Shown: in pieces, positions 56,611-64,000 of the stretch
Layout of the letters: every line of letters starts with the position of its first letter
Position numbering within the stretch: position 1 is the stretch's first letter
Assembly: GCF_020966775.1 (NCBI RefSeq)
Contig: NZ_JAJKFV010000029.1
Coordinates: 675,001 to 739,000, forward strand
DNA: 64,000 bases
Source: Rhodopirellula halodulae
Lineage (GTDB): Bacteria > Planctomycetota > Planctomycetia > Pirellulales > Pirellulaceae
Direction: 5' to 3'
Translations under genes and position numbers: made by a program
The notes under the pieces: generated by a model
What the model was told of the DNA's origin: nothing
Databases searched by the model: none
Seen by the model: only the letters and a program-made list of their open reading frames with translations

Positions 56611-59600
56611 AGCCCGCTCCCGATTCGCTCATAGTATTGGCGCACAGCCTCGGTGTATTCATCGGGAACTGGATCGCGGTCGATGGGGACGAGCGACTGT
56701 TTCTTCGTGCTGCGTCGCATGAACTCTTCTGCGAGATCGCGTTGTAGCTCTCGCATCGGTTCCACAATCATCTCTTCCACCAAGTTCCACTGCGGTGCTT
56801 TGGATTCGCGGCGAATGTCTTGTCGCATCTCACGAGCTCTTTCGCGAATTCGGGTCGCGCGTGAGCGAAGCTCAGGATCGGAAACCATTTCCTCGATGTC
56901 TCGCAGACCATCCGACCACTCGCGAAAACCTTCTCCGAGCAACGGTGAAGCAAAATCGCTGGGCGTGGAAGGTGCTTGAGCCGCGCTGGGGTTGCTGCCA
57001 CCTTGTCTTGATCGCGATTCAGAGGGCGATGGGTTCTGGGAAGGTGTTTGGCTGGGTGACTGGCCTGGGGATTGGGGACGCAAGCCCGGTGGGCCGGGGC
57101 GGGGTTGGTCTCCAGGCTGTTGGCCTGATGATTGTTGGCCCCCATTGGGTTGACCCTGCTGTTCACCCGGCTGCTGCTCTGACGATGGTTGCTGCGCTGA
57201 CGAGGGCTGTTGTTCAGAAGACGGTTGGCCTTGCTGTTGGCTCTGACCTTGTCCCTGACCCCCTCCGCTGCCTTGTTGTTCCTGCGATAATTCCGACGGG
57301 GGTGATTCCTGGTTCTCGGAAGGCTGAGAATCGTTCATTGGTTCTTCGGAACCTTCGGGATCAGTGCTTGGGGCACCGCCGGGTGAAGGGGAATCGCTAT
57401 CGGAAGTCTCACCGCCCTGCCCTGCCTCGGGTTGGTTCGATTGGTTGCTGGCTTGCCCGCTGCCCTGTTCGGTTGGTGGTTGTTCCGAAGCGTTGGCGGT
57501 GGATTCGCCATCGCTGTCGTTCCCGTTTTGTGAGCGTTCCTGTCGCATTTCGTCTTCCACAGCGGATTGAAGTTGTTCCGCCAAATTTGCGGCACGCTGA
57601 AGTGCCTCGGCCTCGTTGCCCAAAACATTTTCGGCAGCGGCTTCGATCTGTTCGGTCAATTCATCGATCGCCTGTCCGGCTTGTTCGGCCATTTGTTGCG
57701 ATTGTGGGTCGAAGCCACGTTCCAGCAATTGTCCGGCCGCATCCAAGCGTTCTTCTGCGCGACGTTGCTGCGTTTCTCGGAACGCGTCGTAGAGATTTTG
57801 AGCCAGCAACGGTTCCGCCTCTTCGGCTTCCTGGACGACTTGTTCGATGTCGTCCATCAATTCGCCCAGTGACTCACGTTGTTGATTGAGGGCGTCTTGA
57901 AGTTCTTCTCGACTGCCGCTGGATCGCAGGCCTGGTGATTCTGTTAGCGAATCCAAGTTGGAAAGCTGCTCTTCGATTTGTTCTTGTTGCGAACTCAATT
58001 CGCGAGCTTGCTCACGCATCGTTTGCATCGCTTCGTCGAATTGGCCGGCGGCTTGTTCGCGAATTTCTTCTCGCACCGTTTCCAATTCACGTTCCGCTCG
58101 TTTACCGCTGGAAAGTGCCGACGCAGCGTCCTGTTGTTGCAACGCTTCGGCGGCCTCGCGAATGTTTTCTCGTGTCTGTTCGAGTTGTTGACTGGCTTCC
58201 TGCATCTCCGCCGCATTTTCGGGTGAGTTCATGCGTTCCATCACTTCGTCGGTTTGACGAAGCATGTCCTGCTGTTGCTCACGCAGGCGTTCGAGCTGTC
58301 GACGCAATTCCTCTTTTTCTTCCTCGTCGTCCGCCAGTTGCAATGCGGATTGAAGCTGAGCCAGTTCTTCGTTCAGGTCTTGTTGCCGACGTGCGAGTTC
58401 GGCCAAACGGCTGAGCACCTGACGTGTTTCCCGCTGAGCTTGTTGTTCGGGAGTTAATTGAGCCTGCTGCTGCGTTTCGTAGCGGTTCTCGTCTTGGTCC
58501 AACTCCAGTTCATTCAGTTGTTGTTGTCGGCGTTGGCTGGACGATCCTTGGCTTTGCTGTTGTTGCTGTTGCGATCGAGTCACCTGGAACTCGCTGGCCC
58601 GCAAACGCAGCAACCCGGCGTAGGCGGCTTGTTCGGACACCAACGCCGATGTCAACGGAGACTTGTCTTTCAATTCGATGGCACGAGTCAGTTCCTCCAC
58701 CGCTTTTTCCATCGCCTGCCGCGTGTCCACCGCGTGTCGTTTTGAATCAACGTCCTGAAGCTCTTGGGCTAGCTCATCAAGTTGAGCGATGGCATCTTGC
58801 TGTGATTCGGCAATCACTTGGGTGTCACTTGCAACCTCATCGGTGAAGCGAATCATGTTTTGGGAAAGCTTCCATGTGGCTTGGATGATTTGCTTTTGCA
58901 AGTCAGCCAGTTCTTCGGCCTGCTGTTGTTGCGGGCTGGGTTGCTCAGAGGGCTGACTGGGTTGAGCGTCGCCTTCGCGAAAGATCTCCTCGAACCGTCG
59001 GACTTCCGCGAAGTACAGATCACCCTGGGTGCGACGTGTTTCGTTGTCCGATTCGTCCGTTGCCACGGCGTCTTCAGCCCAGAACGAATACGAAAGCAAT
59101 TGATCCGGTTTGGCCCCCAACGATTCCATGTCGACCATGTACTGGATGGTTCGTTTCTGGTTTGATGGCACGTCTTCCGTCAGTACCACGTCACGCGGTG
59201 GTTGGTCTGCGAATGTGAGTGTCACCCCGGCGCGTGCGATCCCATGGTCGTCCCGGACTTCCGCGGCCACGGGAAATTCCTCCAGGGCGGAAACCGAGAG
59301 ATCACCGCCGATCGTCGCCCGGATTTTCGCGGCTTGGTTGGGAAGCATCCTCACCGAAAGCTGCGTTTTCTTCTGGTTCAAACGTTCTCGATCGTCTTGC
59401 AACCAGACATCGAAACGTTGGCTTTGATTGACCTCGAACGAAGCGGACCACCACAACGGGTCTGCATCGTTTGGACGCAACTCAATTGGTTGTGGATCAA
59501 CGGTTTCGGGCGAGTTGTTTCGATAAGGCTTCGGCAGCAATTTCGCGGCTTGGATCGGTTTGTTAACACGAATCCACCATGTCACCTGACTGCCTTCGGC

Positions 59601-60554
59601 GACGGAGATGCGGACCGTGTTCTCGATCCGACGATCCTCCAATCCGGTGAACGTTGGGTAAGCAATCTCGGCGTCACTGCGGGTGACGCTCGGGTATTCG
59701 AACACGTCGACACGAAACGACTCGCTGGACCAATGCGGGAGTTCAATTCGATAGGTGAATGATTCGTCCACTTCGGAAGCCAGCCCGCCCCAAATGGGAT
59801 CGGCCATGCTACGCCGCATCGGTAAACGAACGGTTCGCGGAGAGTTCTCCTCGTCTGAGTCTGCGTCCTCGGAGTTTATCGGACCATCGGCGAGCGTCTC
59901 CGTTAAAACAAGTTCTGGTTCCACCGCAGATTGTTGGCTGATCCAATTGGCCTGGAATTCTGCGGTGACCAACAGATTGGTGCCACGTTCAATCTCGGTA
60001 TTGCCTGGCTGAATGATCACGTCAGGACGCGGCAATGCGACGGAGGATGCTTTGACGATGGCATCTGGTTTGGCCAGCGAGAACAACGCGGCCAGAGCGA
60101 GCGCCGTGACGGTTCCCGACATACCAAACAACCGGCTGAACCACATCCACCGCCGAGATACCACATCGGGCCAATCGTTTCGACGGGCGTGGTCGCGAGC
60201 TTCCCGTATCACACGTTGATTCAAATAGGCTTCCGGTTGTCGGGCGACCGAATCATCGACGGCCGTGATCAATCGTTGATCCAAATCCGGATAGCGATGT
60301 TCGATTTGTCGGGCCACATTCTGCACATTGCGAACGCGCAAACGCGATTGAATGAAACAGAGAACGATCAGACACAGACATGTCGAAGCAATGGCGACCG
60401 AGCTGGCGGGAGTGAAGGGCTGACTCGACAGAAGCCGCCAAAGATACACCAACGCAACCAGCGTCCACGCAAGCCAACCCAGCGATTGCCAGAACCGTAG
60501 CCGGCGAAGTCGACGAATGACTGGATGAATGCAATCAAGCAATTCTTTTTGCAT
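56607..60554 (-). CDS. Giant coiled-coil, Gln-rich membrane protein (DUF4175-like)
   Basis: At 1315 residues it is the longest gene here. Two or three N-terminal helices (about 20-45, 50-70 and 145-165) precede beta-sandwich-like periplasmic domains to about 540. About 500 residues of highly charged, Gln/Glu-rich coiled coil follow (QQQQSQGSSSQRRQQQ, EELRRQLERLREQQQ). A low-complexity Gln/Ser/Gly/Pro region spans about 1060-1210, and a conserved-looking C-terminal block follows (LLGEGFREWSDGLRDIEEMV onwards). It resembles the DUF4175 class found in moxR/BatA loci of planctomycetes and alphaproteobacteria. Function unknown; a scaffold or stalk is an inference. Confidence 0.82.
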   Translation of the reverse strand: MQKELLDCIHPVIRRLRRLRFWQSLGWLAWTLVALVYLWRLLSSQPFTPASSVAIASTCLCLIVLCFIQSRLRVRNVQNVARQIEHRYPDLDQRLITAVDDSVARQPEAYLNQRVIREARDHARRNDWPDVVSRRWMWFSRLFGMSGTVTALALAALFSLAKPDAIVKASSVALPRPDVIIQPGNTEIERGTNLLVTAEFQANWISQQSAVEPELVLTETLADGPINSEDADSDEENSPRTVRLPMRRSMADPIWGGLASEVDESFTYRIELPHWSSESFRVDVFEYPSVTRSDAEIAYPTFTGLEDRRIENTVRISVAEGSQVTWWIRVNKPIQAAKLLPKPYRNNSPETVDPQPIELRPNDADPLWWSASFEVNQSQRFDVWLQDDRERLNQKKTQLSVRMLPNQAAKIRATIGGDLSVSALEEFPVAAEVRDDHGIARAGVTLTFADQPPRDVVLTEDVPSNQKRTIQYMVDMESLGAKPDQLLSYSFWAEDAVATDESDNETRRTQGDLYFAEVRRFEEIFREGDAQPSQPSEQPSPQQQQAEELADLQKQIIQATWKLSQNMIRFTDEVASDTQVIAESQQDAIAQLDELAQELQDVDSKRHAVDTRQAMEKAVEELTRAIELKDKSPLTSALVSEQAAYAGLLRLRASEFQVTRSQQQQQQSQGSSSQRRQQQLNELELDQDENRYETQQQAQLTPEQQAQRETRQVLSRLAELARRQQDLNEELAQLQSALQLADDEEEKEELRRQLERLREQQQDMLRQTDEVMERMNSPENAAEMQEASQQLEQTRENIREAAEALQQQDAASALSSGKRAERELETVREEIREQAAGQFDEAMQTMREQARELSSQQEQIEEQLSNLDSLTESPGLRSSGSREELQDALNQQRESLGELMDDIEQVVQEAEEAEPLLAQNLYDAFRETQQRRAEERLDAAGQLLERGFDPQSQQMAEQAGQAIDELTEQIEAAAENVLGNEAEALQRAANLAEQLQSAVEDEMRQERSQNGNDSDGESTANASEQPPTEQGSGQASNQSNQPEAGQGGETSDSDSPSPGGAPSTDPEGSEEPMNDSQPSENQESPPSELSQEQQGSGGGQGQGQSQQQGQPSSEQQPSSAQQPSSEQQPGEQQGQPNGGQQSSGQQPGDQPRPGPPGLRPQSPGQSPSQTPSQNPSPSESRSRQGGSNPSAAQAPSTPSDFASPLLGEGFREWSDGLRDIEEMVSDPELRSRATRIRERAREMRQDIRRESKAPQWNLVEEMIVEPMRELQRDLAEEFMRRSTKKQSLVPIDRDPVPDEYTEAVRQYYERIGSGL

Positions 60555-62700
60555 AGCGTCCTCCCCAAAGGGTTTCGACCGCCAACAGAATGATCGCGGC
60601 TAGTAGCAACCATTGCCACAATCGTTGTTGGCTTTCGAGTTCGCGATCACGCAATTGCTGTGTCGCTTCGGTCAATGTTTCGCTGTCAGGAGCTTCGCCC
60701 AGCGGGATGCCCAGCCGTTCGAGTGTGTCCTCTTCCATCGGATCCGTTTGGCTTTCCGTTTCCGCCAAATTGCTGGCAAACGAAATCATGGTCTCGTCCG
60801 GAAGCCGGAGCTGATGCACACCTGGGCGGTCGATGAATTCCGCATCCAGGCTGTCTTCATAGGCGGTTGTTTCGCCGTCCGATCGAATCAAGCGGGAGCC
60901 CGCCGAGGGTGGCCATGGCAGCGGTGTTCCGATCGTGTGTCCCACCGACGACCCTGTGATGGGTTCATTGCCAGTGAATAGCTGTGCGATCAATGGAAGG
61001 AATTTGGTCGACAAAGCCAACTGACTCTGCGAGGGTTGCCAGCCGCTGGTCAGCAACCAAACGTTGCCGGATCTGGCCAAGGCGGGATCACCTGAATCAA
61101 AGCTTGCCAAAACGTTCCAGTCAATTTCATTCGTCTCGGCTTGCGTGGTGAGGCCGTTGACGGAGCGATAATTCCAAAATTGAATCTTGCTGAAATCGTT
61201 GAACTGCGGGTCCGACATCGCCGCGAACACGGGCGACGAAAAGTCGATTTCAGACCACATGGCGTAGTCCGAAACCTTGGCTTCTTCAACGGTCAAGTTC
61301 TTTGAACTGGTCAACGCGGAGATCACCGAAAGCAACTCGTTCGCGGATTTCGCATCATCCATGACGAACAGCAATCGTCCACCATCGTTCGTGTATTGCT
61401 GCAAGGCAGATTGAAACGCGGCGTCACCGCTGACTTGGCTGATGACCAACAATGGACACTGCTTTGGATCGACGTCAGGCGGAAGACCAGAAGGGTCAAC
61501 GGTTTCGATCGTGACTTCCCGCGTCGCGTTATCGAGCGGAACTCGCCGCAGGTAATACGACAAGCTCTCGCGAGGTTCATCTGTTTCGCGACCAACATGC
61601 AGCAATTGAAAAGTTCGCTTCTCGGGAGCCACCCAGTAAACCGTGTTGTCAAACGGCGAGTTGTCTCCTGACAGTACAATGGGTGGCGTGATCTCCGAAC
61701 CGTTCTGGGCGGGAGGAGTCGCTCGCACCACCCGGACCGAATCGGATTCGACCTGAATGTTCTGTGGTTCATCCTCAGGGTCCCAAGTCAGCGACAAGTC
61801 GAACTGCGACGCGAGCTTGGAATTGATCACCCGAATCGGTAATTGAAATTCTGCGTCTTTCTGGCCGGTTCGGATGTTGTCTCGCGCGGGATCATTCATC
61901 ACGACCGCGGTGGCGTTGCCGGGTTCTCGCGGGGCCACGCGGCGAATGTCAAGCGTTACCTGCTCGGGCCATGCATTTTGTTGCAACGCGTCAATGGCCG
62001 CACCGTTTTGCAGATCAGAGATAAGAACCAAGCTGGCGGGGCCGGGGCCAGAGCGATTGGAGCTGGAGGAAGTTGGACTGGATAATGCTGAGTTCGTTGA
62101 TGCTGGTGCATCTTCGGTCTCGCTATTGATCGATGTTTCCGGCCATTGTGCCCAGTCAGCGGCTTCGCGAAGAGCCACGCCCAGATCCGTTGCTTTCCAA
62201 CTCAATTGGGTCGCACGCAACGTTTCCATCGCAAGTTGCCGTTGGCCTTCATCCAGCAGTGTGTTGTTGGACTCCCATTCTTTTTTGACCTCTGAGTCAA
62301 AGACGAAGATCGCGAATTGATCATTGGCAGAAAGATCCTCGATGACTGATTCCGCTTTCGCGACGGCTTGTTGCCAGAGGTCTTCGCGTTGCATGCTGGC
62401 GCTGCGGTCGATGACCAATGCGATTCGTCTGGCCGGGGTTTGATTCAATAGGTCAGCCGAACTGCGAAGGAACGGTCGTGCAAACGCGGCAGCAAGCAAA
62501 ATCAACGCCAAGCTGCGAATCAGAAGCAACGGCCATTGATCAAGGCGGCTGCGGCGAGTCAGCCGTGATGGGACCTCACGCAGGAACATCACCGAGCTGA
62601 ATGGCACAGAGCCCTTGGGGTGTTGCCGAATCAAGTGAAACAAAATCGGCGCCGCGATAGTCAACGCACCGGCGAAGAAGAGAGGTGCCAGCATGCTCAT
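60535..62700 (-). CDS. BatA-type VWA membrane protein
   Basis: A 721-residue protein opening with the aerotolerance BatA N-terminal domain (FFAGALTIAAPILFHLIRQ, then RRSRLDQWPLLLIRSLALILLAAAFARPFL, about 8-80). A VWA domain follows (MIDAS DRSAS near 98, LVLISDLQNG near 222). The middle is beta-rich, and one C-terminal membrane helix (about 695-715) ends the protein. Its 3' end overlaps the next gene by 20 bp, and its start ATG overlaps the DUF58 stop. It probably works with MoxR and DUF58 in the envelope, as in Bat-type systems. Confidence 0.9.
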   Translation of the reverse strand: MSMLAPLFFAGALTIAAPILFHLIRQHPKGSVPFSSVMFLREVPSRLTRRSRLDQWPLLLIRSLALILLAAAFARPFLRSSADLLNQTPARRIALVIDRSASMQREDLWQQAVAKAESVIEDLSANDQFAIFVFDSEVKKEWESNNTLLDEGQRQLAMETLRATQLSWKATDLGVALREAADWAQWPETSINSETEDAPASTNSALSSPTSSSSNRSGPGPASLVLISDLQNGAAIDALQQNAWPEQVTLDIRRVAPREPGNATAVVMNDPARDNIRTGQKDAEFQLPIRVINSKLASQFDLSLTWDPEDEPQNIQVESDSVRVVRATPPAQNGSEITPPIVLSGDNSPFDNTVYWVAPEKRTFQLLHVGRETDEPRESLSYYLRRVPLDNATREVTIETVDPSGLPPDVDPKQCPLLVISQVSGDAAFQSALQQYTNDGGRLLFVMDDAKSANELLSVISALTSSKNLTVEEAKVSDYAMWSEIDFSSPVFAAMSDPQFNDFSKIQFWNYRSVNGLTTQAETNEIDWNVLASFDSGDPALARSGNVWLLTSGWQPSQSQLALSTKFLPLIAQLFTGNEPITGSSVGHTIGTPLPWPPSAGSRLIRSDGETTAYEDSLDAEFIDRPGVHQLRLPDETMISFASNLAETESQTDPMEEDTLERLGIPLGEAPDSETLTEATQQLRDRELESQQRLWQWLLLAAIILLAVETLWGGRYAKRIA

Positions 62701-63743
62701 TAGGAACCTCCTCCGCCGCCCGCACCCACGCCACCCAGCATTCCCGCACGGCTGGCAGCAATCGGCCGGCGTTGGTGTGCAGAAACGAAGTCTGACAGCG
62801 AATCTTGCAAGGGTTGGTCGGTCGTCGTGGTGTAGATCGCCGCGCCAACGGCATTGCAGATCGCTTGCAAACCATCCGCGTGTTCTCGGAATGCGGTTTG
62901 GTATGACCGTCGAGTCGCGTCCGGATCAACCTGGATCTTTCGTCCTGTTTCCATGTCCACCAGAACTTTGGATTGATCCACCGAAATTTCAACTTCGTTG
63001 GGATCCAGGACTCTCAGGACGATGACTTCGTGTTGTCGAGATCGTAGTAAAGCGAGCGATCGCTGAAGCTCGTCGGTCGGAGCCAGCATGTCGCTGATCA
63101 ACACGACCAACCCACGCCGCTGCGTGACCGCCGCGATTTGCGACAGCGGGCGGTTCAAGTTGGTTCCCTTGCCGGCGGTGGGACGATCGAGGCATGCGAG
63201 GATTTGGCGCAGGTGCCCCGTGCGGCTTCGAGCCGGAACGACATCGGCGATGGCTTCATCGAAGGTCATCAATCCAACATGGTCACGCTGCAGAGTCAGG
63301 AAGTAAGCCAGCGTTGCCGCCAGGGTTCTGGCGTAGTCCATTTTGCTGTACTCCAGCGAACCGTAAGCCATCGATTGGCTCTGGTCGACCAAGAGATGGC
63401 ATCGCCGGTTGGTTTCGTCTTCGAACTTCTTGATGTAATAACGATCGGTTCTGGCAAAGAGCTTCCAGTCCAGCCCTCGCGGATCATCGCCGGGTGAATA
63501 GGAACGGTATTCACTGAATTCCACCGAAGCACCGTGCAGCGGGCTTCGATGCAGACCGCCAAAGAAACCTTCCACCACCAACTTGGATCGCAACTGAAGG
63601 TTTTTGATCCGCATCAAGGCGTGTGGATCCATGGATGCCGCGGCGTCGGTTCGACCGGTTGCCGTTGCCGACGAGTTCCCTGACCGGCTTGCCTGGCGAG
63701 CGTCCGGTTGCGAAGTACCTGAAAAACGTTGGAACCAGCTCAA
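62700..63743 (-). CDS. DUF58 / VWA-like protein
   Basis: A 347-residue soluble protein. After a Ser/Ala-rich lead of about 37 residues comes the family pattern LRSKLVVEGFFGGLHRSP, EFSEYRSYSPGDDPRGLDWKLFARTDRYYIKKFEDETN and the MIDAS-like DQSQSM. A Gly-rich tail ends the protein. The TTG at 63743 is chosen because GGAAG lies 6 nt upstream, just after the moxR stop; ATG 63632 directly before the family homology is the alternative. DUF58 proteins accompany MoxR ATPases and are thought to be their partners. Confidence 0.9.
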   Translation of the reverse strand: MSWFQRFSGTSQPDARQASRSGNSSATATGRTDAAASMDPHALMRIKNLQLRSKLVVEGFFGGLHRSPLHGASVEFSEYRSYSPGDDPRGLDWKLFARTDRYYIKKFEDETNRRCHLLVDQSQSMAYGSLEYSKMDYARTLAATLAYFLTLQRDHVGLMTFDEAIADVVPARSRTGHLRQILACLDRPTAGKGTNLNRPLSQIAAVTQRRGLVVLISDMLAPTDELQRSLALLRSRQHEVIVLRVLDPNEVEISVDQSKVLVDMETGRKIQVDPDATRRSYQTAFREHADGLQAICNAVGAAIYTTTTDQPLQDSLSDFVSAHQRRPIAASRAGMLGGVGAGGGGGS

Positions 63744-63744
63744 T

Positions 63745-64000
63745 TCAGACTTCCGTTGGCGTTTCGGTGAGCAAGCGGGTGACCAGCTTTTCCACATCAA
63801 AACCTTCGGCTTCCGCGCGGTAGCTCAGCAAGACGCGGTGGCGAAGGGTTGGGTGAGCCAACGCTTGAATGTCTTCCGTGCGGACGTGCGCGTGGCCGTT
63901 CAGCAATGCTCTGGCCTTGGCGCCCAGGACCAACGTTTGTGCCGCGCGAAGTCCGGCTCCCCACGACGCGTATTCGTTGACAAAGTCGGGCGTGCCATCT
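63745..64000 (-). CDS. moxR: MoxR family AAA+ ATPase (C-terminal part, cut by window edge)
   Basis: Only the last 84 codons are in the window. They show the C-terminal lid domain of MoxR ATPases: DFVNEYASWGAGLRAAQTLVLGAKARALL, then VRTEDIQALAHPTLRHRVLLSYRAEAEGF, closely matching the family pattern. The P-loop and Walker B lie beyond position 64000. The stop is 1 nt before the TTG start proposed for DUF58, so translation is coupled. MoxR proteins act as chaperone-like ATPases for VWA-domain partners. Confidence 0.9.
   Translation of the reverse strand, partial: DGTPDFVNEYASWGAGLRAAQTLVLGAKARALLNGHAHVRTEDIQALAHPTLRHRVLLSYRAEAEGFDVEKLVTRLLTETPTEV
63750..63754 (-). promoter_or_regulatory. Shine-Dalgarno site for the DUF58 TTG start
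   Basis: GGAAG on the minus strand overlaps the end of moxR and lies 6 nt before TTG 63743. It supports translation starting directly after the moxR stop rather than at ATG 63632. Confidence 0.5.

Noticed and set aside
56795-57889. 364-codon plus-strand open frame opposite the Gln-rich region
   Set aside because: It results from the low-complexity Gln/Ser codons of the real minus-strand gene.
58555-58580. Trinucleotide repeat expansion
   Set aside because: The CTGTTG-rich stretch is the coding sequence of a Gln run in the coiled-coil protein, with mixed codons, not a pure microsatellite.

Overview
The window comes from a bacterial chromosome of moderately high GC content and looks like a planctomycete of the Rhodopirellula/Pirellulaceae type. 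The evidence is two DUF1559 proteins with prepilin-type N-termini, each next to a tiny lipoprotein; a MoxR/DUF58/BatA-type von Willebrand factor operon carrying a very long coiled-coil protein; a YidC with a PDZ-like insertion; a fused MetX-MetW; frequent GTG and TTG starts; and many cell-surface proteins with no recognisable family. The genus is inferred from gene content, not from a marker-gene comparison. No rRNA, tRNA, CRISPR array, prophage or insertion sequence with a transposase was found.

Layout. 1-186: palindromic repeats and the argG terminator. 187-7826: housekeeping genes (argG, larB, a K+ channel, nnrD, ribF, a DHH phosphoesterase, a zinc-ribbon membrane protein). 7858-13548: an FHA-GAF histidine kinase, a lipoprotein, a 36-bp palindromic tandem repeat, rsmH coupled to a Tat-exported sugar isomerase-like protein, and a thioesterase. 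13706-17722: putA and a DUF167 gene. 17767-20260: an APC permease with universal stress domains whose 5' end runs into a 115-bp tandem repeat. 20261-25019: aspS, mnmD, a dienelactone hydrolase-like gene and a CAP-domain protein. 25121-31352: a minus-strand run (ACT protein, hemH, Dabb, peroxiredoxin, unknown, yidC). 31671-34728: an exported acidic DxDxDG protein and the first lipoprotein/DUF1559 cassette. 34765-39363: sulfur amino-acid genes (aminotransferase, metY, metXW). 39570-44913: DUF4416, an ABC-2 permease, an ABC protein that has lost its ATP-binding residues, and a CPBP protease. 44844-47461: amidohydrolase, 3-methyladenine glycosylase, Nudix. 47579-49145: the second DUF1559 cassette. 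49871-52294: a DEAD-box helicase with a long acidic N-terminus. 53057-64000: a tightly coupled minus-strand operon read as moxR, DUF58, BatA-like, a 1315-aa coiled-coil protein, a VWA/GATase-like protein, a caspase-fold-like protein and hyi.

How the genes work together. The clearest functional units are metY with metXW (direct sulfhydrylation route to homocysteine plus MetW); the moxR operon, whose junctions overlap or lie within 1 nt and which combines an AAA+ chaperone, three VWA proteins and a probable inactive peptidase fold; and the permease / degenerate ABC / CPBP trio. Two kinds of palindromic repeat sit at gene borders. A strand-polar CCCTGCCC motif recurs across the window on the given strand only.
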